Assembly: GCA_963749675.1 (NCBI GenBank)
Contig: CAVVNT010000001.1
Coordinates: 62,001 to 126,000 of the forward strand
Source of the DNA: Roseitranquillus sp963749675
GTDB lineage: Bacteria > Pseudomonadota > Alphaproteobacteria > Rhodobacterales > Rhodobacteraceae
Reading direction: 5' to 3'
Length of the DNA stretch: 64,000 nucleotides
Of the stretch, positions 1 through 8,712 are shown one piece after another. Position numbers and translations under genes: made by a program. The notes beneath the pieces are model-generated. The model was not told the DNA's origin. It was given only the letters and a program-made list of their open reading frames with translations, and did no database searches. The first letter of the stretch is position 1, and each line of letters starts with the position of its first letter.

Positions 1-246
1 TTCGAGCTGATCAGCGCCCGTTACGAGCGCCGATCCCTCCTGATCACCGCCAACCAGCCCTTCGGAGAATGGAACCGGATCTTCCCCGATCCCGCCATGA
101 CGCTCGCCGCCGTCGATCGTCTCGTGCACCACGCCACGATCTTCGAGCTCAATGTCGAGAGCTACCGGCGCCGCACCGCCGTCGAACGCCGGAAGGGACC
201 CGGCCGGCCGCCAACCCGCGCGACACCCAACACGCTCGCCGACTGA
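1..246 (+). pseudogene. IS21-family helper ATPase (IstB) C-terminal fragment
   Basis: The reading frame open from base 1 to the TGA at 244-246 ends in the pattern typical of IstB: RYERRSLLITANQPFGEW followed by AAVDRLVHHATIFELNVESYR. In the family this segment follows the sensor region of the AAA+ ATPase that assists the IS21 transposase IstA. The N-terminus lies outside the window, so it cannot be told whether the gene is whole upstream. Directly after its stop the sequence switches to an unrelated transposase remnant, so the right end of the IS21 element is probably missing. Confidence 0.75.
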
Positions 247-545
247 CGCTCGCATTTCTTGGACGCCTCCGGGACGATGTCCTGGCCTACATGTCGTTCC
301 CTCGCGAGCATTGGGCCCAGATCGCGAGCACGAACCCCCTCGAACGGGTGAAGCGCGAGATCAAACGACGAGCCGACGTCATCGGCATCTTTCCGAACGA
401 CGAAGCCATCGTCCGGCTCGTCGGTGCGCTGATGCTCGAGACCAACGACGAATGGGCCGTGGCGCGGCGCTACATGCCAATGCCGCGAGAGCGGCTTAGT
501 CCATCCGCCCACACCGACGATCTTGTGCGGCGCCCCGGCGATTAG
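240..545 (+). pseudogene. IS256 (Mutator-type) transposase C-terminal remnant
   Basis: In the frame ending at the TAG of 543-545, translation from about base 250 gives FLGRLRDDVLAYMSFP, then HWAQIASTNPLERVKREIKRR and IGIFPNDEAIVRLVGALM. This is the conserved C-terminus of IS256-family DDE transposases. No start and no catalytic N-terminal part precede it: the frame upstream is the shadow of the IstB fragment. It is therefore a 3' remnant fused to IS21 DNA. The family call is firm; the exact junction (about 240-250) is approximate. Confidence 0.75.
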
Positions 546-770
546 CGAATGGGCGCTTCGGATGGGGCGGTGTTCACGCAGCCGTCACAACTCTCGTCGG
601 ACCGAGGGCGACTGTTCCGGCGTCAAGCTCCGCTGGAGCGAGAGCGAACAGCTCCGCGGTCGTGAAACTGCTACTGCCATCCTCGGAGGAGGCAGTTCGG
701 GCACCGCTGCCGGCGAGGATGATGCTTCAACGGCCCTCTGCATGTATCGCCTGTCAGTTCGGAGGGCGGA
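546..770. other. Non-coding stretch between IS remnant and TRAP permease
   Basis: No supported gene. The 225 bases lie after the IS256 remnant and downstream of the 3' end of the TRAP permease gene. I see no convincing terminator or repeat. Confidence 0.4.
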
Positions 771-2686
771 TTATCCCCTCTTGCCGAGGCGGGACTTGGT
801 CAGCGCGAACCACGCAGCGGCGCAAACTGCCAGGGTCGCACCAGTCAGGTCGATCATCAGGGTGGCCGGAAACATCAGCGCGAGCCCGCCAAGCAGCAAA
901 GAGAAGCCGCTGCGGTATCGAGACAGCACCCGGAACCGGCGTAGCCGACTGAAGCGCGATGGCCAGCAAGACGCTGCCGATGGCATAGAGCCCGGTCGAA
1001 TAGACGATGTCGGGCCAGGTACCCTGGAGCAGCAGCTCCGGAACGTAGACGAAGCTGAACGGCATGAGGACGAGGGTCGCCCCGAACTTCAGCGCGGCGA
1101 AGCCGGTCCGCATCGGCGGCGCCCCCGCGATGGCCGCGCCGGCGAAGGCCGAGACGCAGACGGGCGGCGTGATGTTCGAAAGGCACGCGGCGTAGAACAC
1201 CGCGAGATGCGCCGCGATCGTCGGCACGCCGAGCTGGATCAGCGCGGGCGCTGCGACCACCGAAAGGATGATGTAGGAGCCGGTCGTCGACGAGCCCATC
1301 CCGATGATGATGGACACGAGCGTGACGAGGCAGAGCGCCAAGAACAGGCTGCCGCCCGAGAACTCGATCAGCACGGCCGAGAACTTGAGCCCGAGGCCGG
1401 CGAGAACGATGCCGCCGATGATGATGCCGAGGGTGCCGATGGCCGCGCCTGCGGCGGCGTTGCTCTGCGCCCCGCCGATGAGGCCCTGCGCGATGGCGCT
1501 GGGCCCCATGCGCGTCGCCTTGTGCGCCAGGAGAGGACGGCCGCGCTGACCGTGCCCCAGAAGGCGCAGAACTCGGGCGAGTAGCCCCAGAACAGCAGCC
1601 CGACCACGGTGACGAGCGGCAGGAAGAAGTGCCAGCCGCGGGCCAGCACCTTGCGCGTGCTCGGGATCTCGGCGGCAGGCAGGCCCTTGAGGCCGAGCCG
1701 CACCGCCTCGAGATCGACCATGGTCAGCAGGAAGACGAAGAAGACCAGCGCCGGGATGACGTTGATGAGCGCGATGTAAAGGTAGCTGGTCTCGGTCAGC
1801 GTCGCGAGGATGAAGACGCCCGCGCCCATCACGGGCGGCATGAACTGCCCGCCCGTCGACGAAATCGCCTCGATGGCGCCGGCGTCGTGCGGCCGGTAGC
1901 CGGTGCGCTTCATCAGCGGGATGGTGAAGGAGCCGGTGGTGACGACGTTCGCGACCGACGAGCCCGAGATCGAGCCGAAGAGGGCCGAGGTCATGACCGC
2001 GATCTTGGCCGGACCGCCACGCCAGCGGCCCGCGATGGCGGTGCCGAGGTCCATGAAGAAGGCGCCGGCGCCCGAACGCTCGAGAAAGGCGCCGAAGATC
2101 ATGAACGGGAAGACGAAGGTCGCGAAAGTCGCGGTGACGACGCCGAACAGCGCCTCTTGCGTGGAATAGGTGAACTCGAGGATGCGCTCGATCGACATGC
2201 CGGGATGCGCGAGCTGCCCCGGCAGGTAGCGGCCGTAGTAGAGCTGAAGCAGGAAGACGATCGCGATGATCGAGATGGTCGGGCCCGAGCGCGCGCCGGC
2301 TGGTCTCGAGCATGACGACGATGGCGATGGCGCCCATCGCCAGGTCCCACTGGCTGGGCGCCGAGACGCGGAAGATCGCGTAGCTGACGTACTGATTGAT
2401 CCAGTAGCCGACCGAGGCGACCGTCAGCGCGATCAGGACGAGGTCGAGGATGCTGGGCCGGTCCGTCGGCGAGCTGCTTGGTCGCCGGGTAGATCAGGAA
2501 CACCAGCACCGAGGTCAGCATCAGGTAGACGCCGCGGTTGCTCTGCGTCGAGATCAGCCCGAAGCCGGACGTGTAGAGGTAGAAGAGGGAGAACCCGGCC
2601 GCCGTGAGGTTGAACGCAAGGGCGTAGGGGCCGGTGAGCGTACGGCGCGCACCTTCGACCCGGAACAGCCAGGGCAGGTTGAGCAT
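771..2686 (-). CDS. TRAP transporter fused permease, TAXI type (DctQM fusion), frameshifted
   Basis: Membrane permease of a tripartite ATP-independent periplasmic transporter, using an ion gradient to import the solute delivered by the TAXI receptor encoded just upstream. The start MLNLPWLFRVEGARRTLTG at 2686 is followed by a 4-helix small-subunit-like part and a 12-helix large-subunit part (FGSISGSSVANVVTTGSFTI, GGQFMPPVMGAGVFI), about 635 residues in all, as in fused TAXI permeases. The gene is spread over several minus-strand frames, with switches near 2485, 2300, 1525 and 940. At 2485 the switch is explained by one extra base, so an intact protein ending in SRLGKRG is likely. An intrinsic terminator lies between it and the receptor gene. 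Confidence 0.85.
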
Positions 2687-2703
2687 TGGCTGGCCATCCG
2701 AAA

Positions 2704-2737
2704 GGGAAGAAAAGCCCCGGCCGAGGGCGGCCGGGGC
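2704..2737 (-). terminator. Intrinsic terminator or attenuator between TAXI receptor and permease genes
   Basis: On the minus strand a perfect 9-bp G+C stem (GCCCCGGCC at 2729-2737 pairing with GGCCGGGGC at 2714-2722, loop of 6) is followed by TTTTCTTCCC. It lies 8 bases past the inferred receptor stop and 18 bases before the permease start. It probably lets receptor mRNA exceed permease mRNA. Confidence 0.7.
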
Positions 2738-2744
2738 AGGCTGT

Positions 2745-3716
2745 TCAGGCTTCGGTCTCAGCCTTCGCGGCCACAGGCCCTGTTCGCGATAGTAGGCCTC
2801 GGCGCCGGGATGCATCGGCGCGCCGAGCTTCTGGAAGTTCTCGATGTCAGGCTTCATCTGCGCCCAGGCCTTGTGGCCCTGCGCCAGCGTGTCCTGCTTC
2901 TCGTACGCGGCCGCCACCATCCGCTTGACGACGTCCTCGGGCACCCGCTCATGCGCGACCCAGTAGACCGTCGTGAACGGCATGTCGGTGGCCGGGACGC
3001 CCTTGTAGGTCGTCTCGGGCATCGTGCCGGTGTGGTAGAACGGATAGGTCGTCGCAGATCGTCGCGAGCTGCTCCTCGGTGTAGCCGAGAACCGTGATGT
3101 CGCGCGTCTCGGCAAGTTCCGTCACCGCCGCGGCGGGCGAGGACGACTGGCAGAAGGCGTCGATCTGGCCGTTGCCGAGCGCGCGGCCTGCATCGGCGAA
3201 GGTCATCAGCTGCGGGTCGATCTCGTCGATCAGTCCCAGCGCCGTCAGGATGTTGGTGCAGTTGAACACCGTTCCCGATCCCGGCGGGCCGAGCGCGACG
3301 GTCTTGCCTGCGAGGTCTCCGATGTTCTCGATCCCGCTGTCGCCCAGCGTCACGAAGTAGGTCGGCCCCTCGTAGGCCATCGCGACGCCGCGCAGCATGT
3401 CGCCCTTCTCGCTGTTGGCGAACGGTCCCTCCTGGTCCTGCGACATGTAGACGTGGCTGCCGTAGACGATGCCCATGTCGAGCTCGCCCTTGATGAGGCG
3501 CAGCGCGTTCTCGGTCGAGCCGCCGGTGGTGACCTGGGTGATGTTGACGTCGGGCAGGTCCTTGCCGAGCTCGGTGCCCGCGACGCCGACCATGTAGTAC
3601 ATCACGCCGCCGGGGTTCGATCCGCCCCAGGCGACTTCGGTGGTGTCCTGCGCCGAGACGGCGGCAGGCAGCGCGACCGCCGATGCCGCGCAAAGCGCGT
3701 ACAGTGTCCGTTTCAT
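2745..3716 (-). CDS. TAXI family TRAP transporter solute-binding receptor, one frameshift
   Basis: Periplasmic receptor that captures the solute for the TRAP permease. It starts MKRTLYALCAASAVALPAAVSAQ, a clear Sec signal peptide, then shows family patterns: GGSNPGGVMYYMVG, LIKGELDMGIVYG, LGPPGSGTVFNCTNIL and a C-terminal WAHERVPEDVVKRMV segment. One extra C near 3050 shifts the frame between TICDD and YPFYHTGTMP. A second shift near the 3' end would give a stop at 2745-2747. The total of about 320 residues is normal. Upstream lies the FAH-family enzyme, probably in the same operon. The substrate cannot be told; a carboxylic acid fits the neighbour. Confidence 0.88.
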
Positions 3717-3802
3717 GTGATCTCCTCCTCTGGTTTTGCAGGGCTGCTTCACCCCGATGCCGAGCCCCTTCTGCGGGGCGTCTTGGAGCCGCCGGCGCGG
3801 CT

Positions 3803-4676
3803 CTACTCGCGACGACGGCATTCGTTCCTGAGCGTGCCGATCCCGGCGATCTCGACCGTGACCACATCGCCGTCCTTCAGGTACTTCGGCGGGTCGAAGC
3901 CGATCCCGACTCCCGCGGGCGTGCCCGTGGCGATCACGTCGCCGGAGCGCAGGGTGACGCCGGCCGAAATCGTCGCGATGATCGTCGGAATGTCGAAGAT
4001 CAGAAGGCCAGTATTCGAAGTCCTGCCGCGTCTCGCCGTTGACGTCGCAGCGGATCGCCGTGTCGGCAATGTCGATTTCATCCCGCGTCACGGCCCAGGG
4101 CCCCATCGGGCAGAACGTGTCCTGCGACTTCCCGATCAGCCACTGGCTGTAGCGGCCCTGGAGATCGCGTGCCGTCACGTCGTTGACGATCGTGTACCCC
4201 CAGACATGGTCCATCGCGTTCTCCTTGCGAGATGCCGCGCCCCTCCTTGCCGATGATGACGGCCAGTTCGGCCTCGTAGTCGATGGCCTCGGAGACAGCC
4301 GGGTCGATGAGGATGGGCTGCGCCGTTGGCGACGACGCGTCTCCGGAACCTTGGAAAAGATGATCGGATGCTCGGGCACCGCTCCCTTGGCGGCGCTGGA
4401 ATCGAAGCCGCTCCTGGAGAATTCGTGGGCATGCTCGAAGTAGTTCTTGCCCACGCAGAAGATGTTGCGAGCGGGGCGTGGGATCGGGGCCTCCGTTGTG
4501 AGCTCCGAAAGCGGCACGGGGCTCTTCCGCGCCGGGAGAGCGTCGCGGCCGATCAGGCAGGCGACCCCTTGCTCGAGTTCCGGTTGCGCGATGTCGAACG
4601 GGATGACGACACCCCCGGACTCGTCGACTTCGCCTACAATCCGTTCGCCGTTGTACCTGAATGTACCGATCTTCAC
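3803..4676 (-). CDS. Fumarylacetoacetate hydrolase family protein, frameshifted
   Basis: Enzyme of the FAH superfamily, Mg2+-dependent C-C hydrolases, decarboxylases or dehydratases acting on 2-oxo or 2,4-dioxo acids. Seen are FCVGKNYFEHAHEF, YEAELAVIIGKEGRGIS (metal-binding E-x-E), WGYTIVNDVTARDLQGR, the DTFCPMGPWAVTRDEI block and the C-terminal GDVIATGTPAGVGIGFDPPKYL. The pieces lie in two or three frames, with breaks near 4335, 4235 and 4030, and together give about 290 residues, normal for the family. The start is taken as the GTG at 4676 (VKIGTFRYNGERIVG). It is transcribed away from the GntR gene and lies upstream of the TAXI receptor gene, so it probably degrades the acid that the TRAP system imports. 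Confidence 0.85.
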
Positions 4677-4768
4677 CGGCTCTCCCGAGACTGCCAAACC
4701 TGCGCAATCGTAAGCCAATCAGAACCGACGCGCAACATTGGCGCTGTAATTTGCGGCAGAAGGCTGCT

Positions 4769-4788
4769 ATTGGATCATGATTGGATCA
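4769..4788. promoter_or_regulatory. Possible GntR operator: tandem 9-bp direct repeat
   Basis: ATTGGATCA occurs twice (4769-4777 and 4780-4788) with an 11-bp period, ending 10 bases before the GntR start codon and lying in the intergenic region shared with the divergent FAH gene. The block also reads as an imperfect inverted repeat (TTGGATC...GATCAAG). Autoregulation by GntR is an inference from position. Confidence 0.35.
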
Positions 4789-4798
4789 AGCAGACGGT

Positions 4799-5476
4799 AT
4801 GACACGAGGAAATTCGGATTCCGTCGCAGCCGAGCTGCGACAGCGGATCGAGGACCGCACATGGCCTGACGGCGGCCGCCTCCCCACCGAACGCTCCATC
4901 GCCGAGCAACTGGGCGTCGCCCGGAATACCGTGCGGCGTGCCCTGGACCGGTTGGAACAGGACGGGCTGCTAATCCGTCACGTCGGCCGTGGCACCTACC
5001 TGCGCAAGGCGCCCCAGCACGCTCCCATCCTCGAACGCGCTCAGCGCATGCAAGGAGCTTCCCCGGCAGACATGATGGAGGTGCGAGCTCCTTCTGGAGC
5101 CAGCGGCCGCGGCATTCGCCGCTACCAACGCGACGGCCGGTGAACTGGCCGCGATCCGGCAAGCCCATGAGAATGCCGTCGGAGCTGACACCATGCTCGA
5201 ACTTCGAGGAGTGGGACTCCGCCTTGCATCGGCTTATCCTGTGCTGCACGCGCAATTCCCTGCTGCGGGAGGTGCACGCGATCCTTGGGATGCTTCGGGA
5301 GCAAGAGTTCCTGGCACGAGCTCAAGCAGCGGTCCTTCTCGAAGCAAAGGCGGCAGGTATATTGCGATCAGCACGAGGCCGTCGTCCGGTCACTTGAGCG
5401 GCGGCTTGCTGAAGATGCCGAGGGCACCATGCGCGCGCATCTCCGGACCGTTCGGGATAGCATGTTCGGCCATTGA
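4799..5476 (+). CDS. GntR family transcriptional regulator, FCD (FadR) subfamily, frameshifted
   Basis: Likely local repressor of the divergent FAH and TRAP genes. The N-terminal winged helix is clear: VAAELRQRIEDRTWPDGGRL, PTERSIAEQLGVARNTVRRAL, DGLLIRHVGRGTYLRK. A C-terminal all-helical FCD effector domain follows in other frames: EFEEWDSALHRLILCCTRN and YCDQHEAVVRSLERRLAEDA, ending HLRTVRDSMFGH at 5476. One extra G near 5089 explains the first break (MMEVR then LLLEPAAAAFAATNA). A second break lies near 5200 and a third near 5350. The reconstructed length of about 225 residues is usual. The ATG at 4799 (MTRGNSDS) fits the family better than the upstream ATG at 4781. Confidence 0.82.
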
Positions 5477-5668
5477 AGCTCGGCGGAGCGGGCATGTGCG
5501 GCTTCGCCGAGCACGCCGGGTAGGAGCAGGCAAGAGACCGTGCGCCATCTCAGCTCATCCGACGAGGACGAGGCGGTCGCGGGTCAATTCAAGCCCCCAC
5601 AGGGCCCGGAGCCGAGCGCCGCGCCTCGGCACGTCGGCGCCGGGCAAGTAGCGCCACGGCCGTGGTCG
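5477..5668. other. Non-coding stretch before the IS66 element
   Basis: No gene supported. Just after the GntR stop an 8-bp stem (GCTCGGCG with CGCCGAGC) spanning about 5480-5514 could act as a weak terminator, but it lacks a T tract. Confidence 0.35.
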
Positions 5669-5701
5669 GCTCAGACCTGCAGTTCACGGCTGACCCGATG
5701 C
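5669..5701 (+). repeat. 33-bp direct repeat, left copy, abutting the IS66 left end
   Basis: These 33 bases recur at 8526-8558 with a single mismatch (A at 5681, C at 8538). The left copy ends exactly where the IS66-type terminal repeat begins; the right copy starts exactly where the other terminal repeat ends. IS66 elements normally duplicate 8 bp, so this length is unexpected. Confidence 0.8.
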
Positions 5702-5761
5702 GTATCCCTCCGGCGGGAGCCGTCTGGCCGAGATTGAGACGCCGGTCGTAGACCATGCCCT

Positions 5762-6163
5762 ATGGCATGCTCTAAGGTCATTTCGGACTTTGAGGTCCTC
5801 TCTGCGGACGAGCCCGGTCGGCGGCGGGATCGTTCCGACGCGGAGAAGATCCGCATCGTTGAAGAGAGCTTCCGCGGCCATCGCCAAGGCTCGGCGACGG
5901 CGCGTCGATACGGGCTCTCGCGCTTTCTGCTGACACGGTGGCGGAAGGAATACCGGGAGGGGCTGCTCGGCGGCGGTGCCCCGGCTCTCATGCCGCTGCA
6001 AATCGGGTCCGAACCGGCCCCCGCCAGCTCGATGGCGACCGAGACGCCCGCGGTCGAGGACAAGGTCGAGATCATGCTCACCAATGGCCGGCGGCTGAGT
6101 GTCTCGGCCTCAATCGACACGGCGGCCCTTTCGCGCCTCCTGCGGGTTCTCGATCGAACATGA
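5762..6163 (+). CDS. tnpA: IS66 family accessory protein TnpA
   Basis: A 133-residue protein with the N-terminal helix-turn-helix seen in IS66 TnpA: KIRIVEESFRGHRQGSATAR followed by RYGLSRFLLTRWRKEYREG. The C-terminal part KVEIMLTNGRRLSVSASID and LSRLLRVLDRT matches the usual end of the family. In intact IS66 elements it acts with TnpB and the TnpC transposase. Its stop overlaps an ATG (ATGA at 6160-6163) that begins a tnpB remnant, the normal IS66 layout. The coding sequence itself looks complete. Confidence 0.82.
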   Translation: MACSKVISDFEVLSADEPGRRRDRSDAEKIRIVEESFRGHRQGSATARRYGLSRFLLTRWRKEYREGLLGGGAPALMPLQIGSEPAPASSMATETPAVEDKVEIMLTNGRRLSVSASIDTAALSRLLRVLDRT

Positions 6164-6188
6164 TCGCGTCCCCGGCGGGGGTGCGCGA
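6160..6188 (+). pseudogene. IS66 TnpB, first codons only
   Basis: The ATG at 6160 starts MIASPAGVR, which fits the conserved IS66 TnpB start (MI-P-GVRVWLA), then the similarity ends at about 6188 where the minus-strand recombinase sequence begins. Too short for certainty, but the position and the ATGA overlap with tnpA support it. Confidence 0.55.
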
Positions 6189-7814
6189 GGCGGCGATGTC
6201 GGCGTCCGACCAGCGGCCCGCCATCCGGGCCATGACCGCGAGCGCTTCCTCCGGGGTCCGGCGGCCGTGCTCGCCGGTCTTCGGCTTGCGGACGCGCAGC
6301 TGCGAGTGCGCGCCGCCGCGCCAGTGGATGGTCAGGATGACCTCGCGCGACACCTCGTCGACGTCGACGATGATGTCGGTCACCAGAGCGCGCAGGAGCT
6401 GCTGGCGTGCGCGCATCGTGACGCCGGGCGCACTCCAGGCGCCGGCGGGAGCGTCGGCAAGGCCGGTGAAGTCCGGTGCTGGCGCGGCGGACACCGGCAA
6501 AGCCAGCGCCTCGAGACGTTCGGCGCAGGCCTCGACGCGGCGGAGCGTCATCTCCCAGGCGCGCTCGAGCTGCGCCGCGATCAGGCGGTTGTCCGGGTCG
6601 CAGGCAGCGTAGCGGCGTTCCGCCAGCGAGGCATCGTGAGCCGCGCCTGCTGGAGGTCGAGCTCCGCCATCCGCCGTCTCTCGGCTTCGCCGTCTTCGTG
6701 CATGCGCTCGGCTTCCCGCGCCGCCTCGATCGCCATGGGTTCTACCGCGCGCGAGGCAACTCGGCCGCGATGGCGGCATCGACCGGGGAGCCGCCGAAGG
6801 TCATGCAGCGGCCGATGCCGCGCCCGGTCTGTGCCCGATCGCAGCGATACGTGGAGCGGCCGGGCGGCCTGCCGGCATAGGCGACGGAGAGCGCCCGGCC
6901 GCAGCGTCCACATGTCAGGATGCCCGCGAGCAGGGCTCTGCCGCCGCGGCCGGACTTCGCGCCACCGGCCCAGCCGTAGGTGTTGGCCGCGAGCGTCTCC
7001 TGGTTCCGCTCGAACTCGGCCCAGCCGATGTAGCCGTCGTGGTGGTCGTGGATCAGCACGTCCCACGCCGCCCGTGGCCGGCCGTGGCCGTAGGTCTTGC
7101 GCGCCCGTCCCTCGACCATGACCACCCGCTTCTCGCTTTTGCCGTAGACGTAGGCGCCGGCGTAGAACGGGTTCTTCAGGATCGAGATCACGTTGCGGTA
7201 GCGGATCGGGGTCCACTCGAGGGAGGTCATCCGCATCGCCATTGTCACTCGGACCAATGGCGCTCCAATGGCAATCGTCCGACGGCCGCGGAAACGAGAC
7301 GCCGTCGGCCGCGAGCGACAGCAGCGTCTGGCGCGCGCTGCTGAGCTGCCGGAAGCGCTCGAAGATCAGCCGGATCGTCTGCTGGAGACGCAGGTCGGGA
7401 TCGAAGCCGAGGCCATGGTCCCGGCGCCAGAGGTAGCCGACGGGCACGCTGATGCGGAGCTCGCCCCGCTCTGCCTTCGCGCGCGCGGCCTCGAGCATCC
7501 GCGCGCGCAGGATGCCGAGCTCGAACTCGCTGATGCTGCCCTTCATGCCGAGGAGGAGCCGGTCGTTCGGCCGACAAGGATCGTACACGCCGTCGAGGTC
7601 GGGCGACCGGGCTCGACAGCTCAGACCGGCGGTGATGCATACTGCGCGGCGAGACGGGGGGGAGGGGGAGGGGGTGAGTGGGAAGGAAGATATGTGATGA
7701 TGATGGGCGCCGGCTCTCAAGGTTGGTCTCGACCTGCGTCCGGCAGGATTGCCGGACGTAGACCACGGCCTTCCTCTCGAGGACCGTCGCGGGAAGCATC
7801 TCAGACGTCGTCAT
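6189..7814 (-). pseudogene. Large serine recombinase, decayed (internal replacement, 3' truncation, frameshifts)
   Basis: Resolvase/invertase-family site-specific recombinase remnant. It starts MTTSEMLPATVLERKAVVYVRQS, where the Ser of YVRQS is the expected nucleophile, but after QVETNLESR the roughly 80-residue remainder of the catalytic domain is missing. In its place lies a short G-run-rich stretch (about 7655-7715). The protein resumes at DLDGVYDPCRPNDRLLLGMK and SISEFELGILRARMLEAARA, then the recombinase domain (NPFYAGAYVYGKSEKR, with zinc-ribbon cysteines in LTCGRCGR) and a coiled C-terminal region. The end, SDADIAA, runs into IS66 tnpB. Further frame breaks lie near 7275 and 6770. Loss of the catalytic arginine region makes activity very unlikely. 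Confidence 0.75.
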
Positions 7815-7965
7815 CGCTGCCTCCCGGCGCCGCGGCCTCGGCCAGCAGGTTCGCCAAGGCCGTCACCCTGGCCCGTCGCTCCGTGGTGGACATGCCGCGG
7901 AGCCTCGTGGAGTCGAACGTCATCATCAGCTGGCGCGGCGGCGCCGGCGCCTTGGGACCGGTCAT
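7801..7965 (-). CDS. Small hypothetical protein upstream of the recombinase
   Basis: A 54-residue ORF starting MTGPKAPAPPRQLMMTFDST and ending APGGSDDDV, its stop overlapping the recombinase start (ATGACGACGTCTGA). A strong ribosome site, AAGGAGGAG, precedes it. Such short helical ORFs are often seen before serine recombinases of this type. No function can be assigned. Confidence 0.5.
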   Translation of the reverse strand: MTGPKAPAPPRQLMMTFDSTRLRGMSTTERRARVTALANLLAEAAAPGGSDDDV

Positions 7966-8150
7966 CCTGCTCCTCCTTGGCGACGATCGCATCGCCAGGA
8001 GAGCTTCGCCGGAATCCGCGCCGGCTCAGCAGGTCATGAAGATCGCCGAGGGCCGCAATCGAGACCTGCGGCGGGCCAAGTTGCCGCATGCCGGCGCACG
8101 CGACCGGATCGAGCATCCAGGCTGGTAGGACGAGAACGTCTCCCGGCCCA
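7960..8150 (-). pseudogene. Recombinase-cassette hypothetical protein, C-terminal fragment
   Basis: Minus-strand translation gives GDVLVLPAWMLDPVACAGM and PPQVSIAALGDLHDLLSRRG, then FRRSSPGD. This looks like the C-terminal part of the short proteins usually found upstream of such recombinases. The 5' part is cut off at the junction with IS66 tnpC near 8150. I recognise the context, not the function. Confidence 0.45.
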
Positions 8151-8157
8151 CAACGAG

Positions 8158-8510
8158 ATGAACGAAGCGGCCAGTCTCGCGCGACTGGCTCAATTCCACC
8201 CGAAGAGTTCGGCCGTGGAGAGGATGCCAGCGATAGTGGACGACAGCTTCCTGCCCGACATGGGCAGAATGACCCGGGTGATCGCCCTCGGCCGGAAGTC
8301 ATGGCTCTTCGCCGGCTCGGAGCGCGGCGGCGAGCGCGCCGCCTTGATGTATTCCCTGATCGTCACCGCCAAGCTGAACGACATCGATCCCCAGGCTTGG
8401 CTGGCCGACGTTCTCGGCCGACTGCCGACATGACCGCTTCGCAGGTGCCGGACCTGCTGCCCTGGAACTGGAAATCCCCAGAGCATCGCCAAGCCGCCTG
8501 ACGGCGGCCT
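8158..8510 (+). pseudogene. IS66 transposase TnpC, C-terminal fragment
   Basis: From about 8275 the plus strand encodes RVIALGRKSWLFAGSERGGE, then RAALMYSLIVTAKLNDIDPQ and AWLADVLGRLP, the highly conserved C-terminus of the IS66 DDE transposase. A frame shift near 8430 precedes LLPWNWK, the expected last motif. The catalytic core is missing. Bases 8158-8270 are open in the same frame but show no clear TnpC similarity and may be junction DNA. Confidence 0.75.
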
Positions 8511-8525
8511 ACGCCGGATGCTTAC

Positions 8526-8558
8526 GCTCAGACCTGCCGTTCACGGCTGACCCGATGC
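8526..8558 (+). repeat. 33-bp direct repeat, right copy, abutting the IS66 right end
   Basis: Matches 5669-5701 at 32 of 33 positions and starts at the base after the IS66 right terminal repeat. Bases 8559-8712, between it and livM, hold no gene; a 6-bp stem (GACCGC with GCGGTC) near 8680 is the only structure seen. Confidence 0.8.
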
Positions 8559-8712
8559 TGCGGCGCAGCTTCGTCAAAGCTGCCGTTCGCTGGCTGCGCA
8601 GCACGCCCGAGATTCTTGAGGACCGCAACGTGGACGAAGCTGGCGCTTTGATCGCAGCGAATTCCGGCGACCGCGCAAAGCGGTCACCGCAGGTTGATCT
8701 GCCCGATGTGCA

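Larger units (their letters stand above)
5702..8525. mobile_element. IS66-family element with its centre replaced by a recombinase cassette
   Basis: The ends are related inverted repeats: GTATCCCTCCGGCGGGAGCC at the left and, read inward on the other strand, GTAAGCATCCGGCGTAGGCC at the right. Between them lie an intact tnpA, the first codons of tnpB, then on the opposite strand a serine-recombinase cassette, and finally the C-terminal end of the tnpC transposase. Most of tnpB and nearly all of tnpC are gone, so the element is dead for autonomous transposition. Confidence 0.75.

Noticed and set aside
4077..4084. GGGATGAA on the minus strand inside the FAH gene
   Set aside because: No CGT box at the 14-base spacing and it lies within coding sequence, so it was not counted as an ECF-type promoter.
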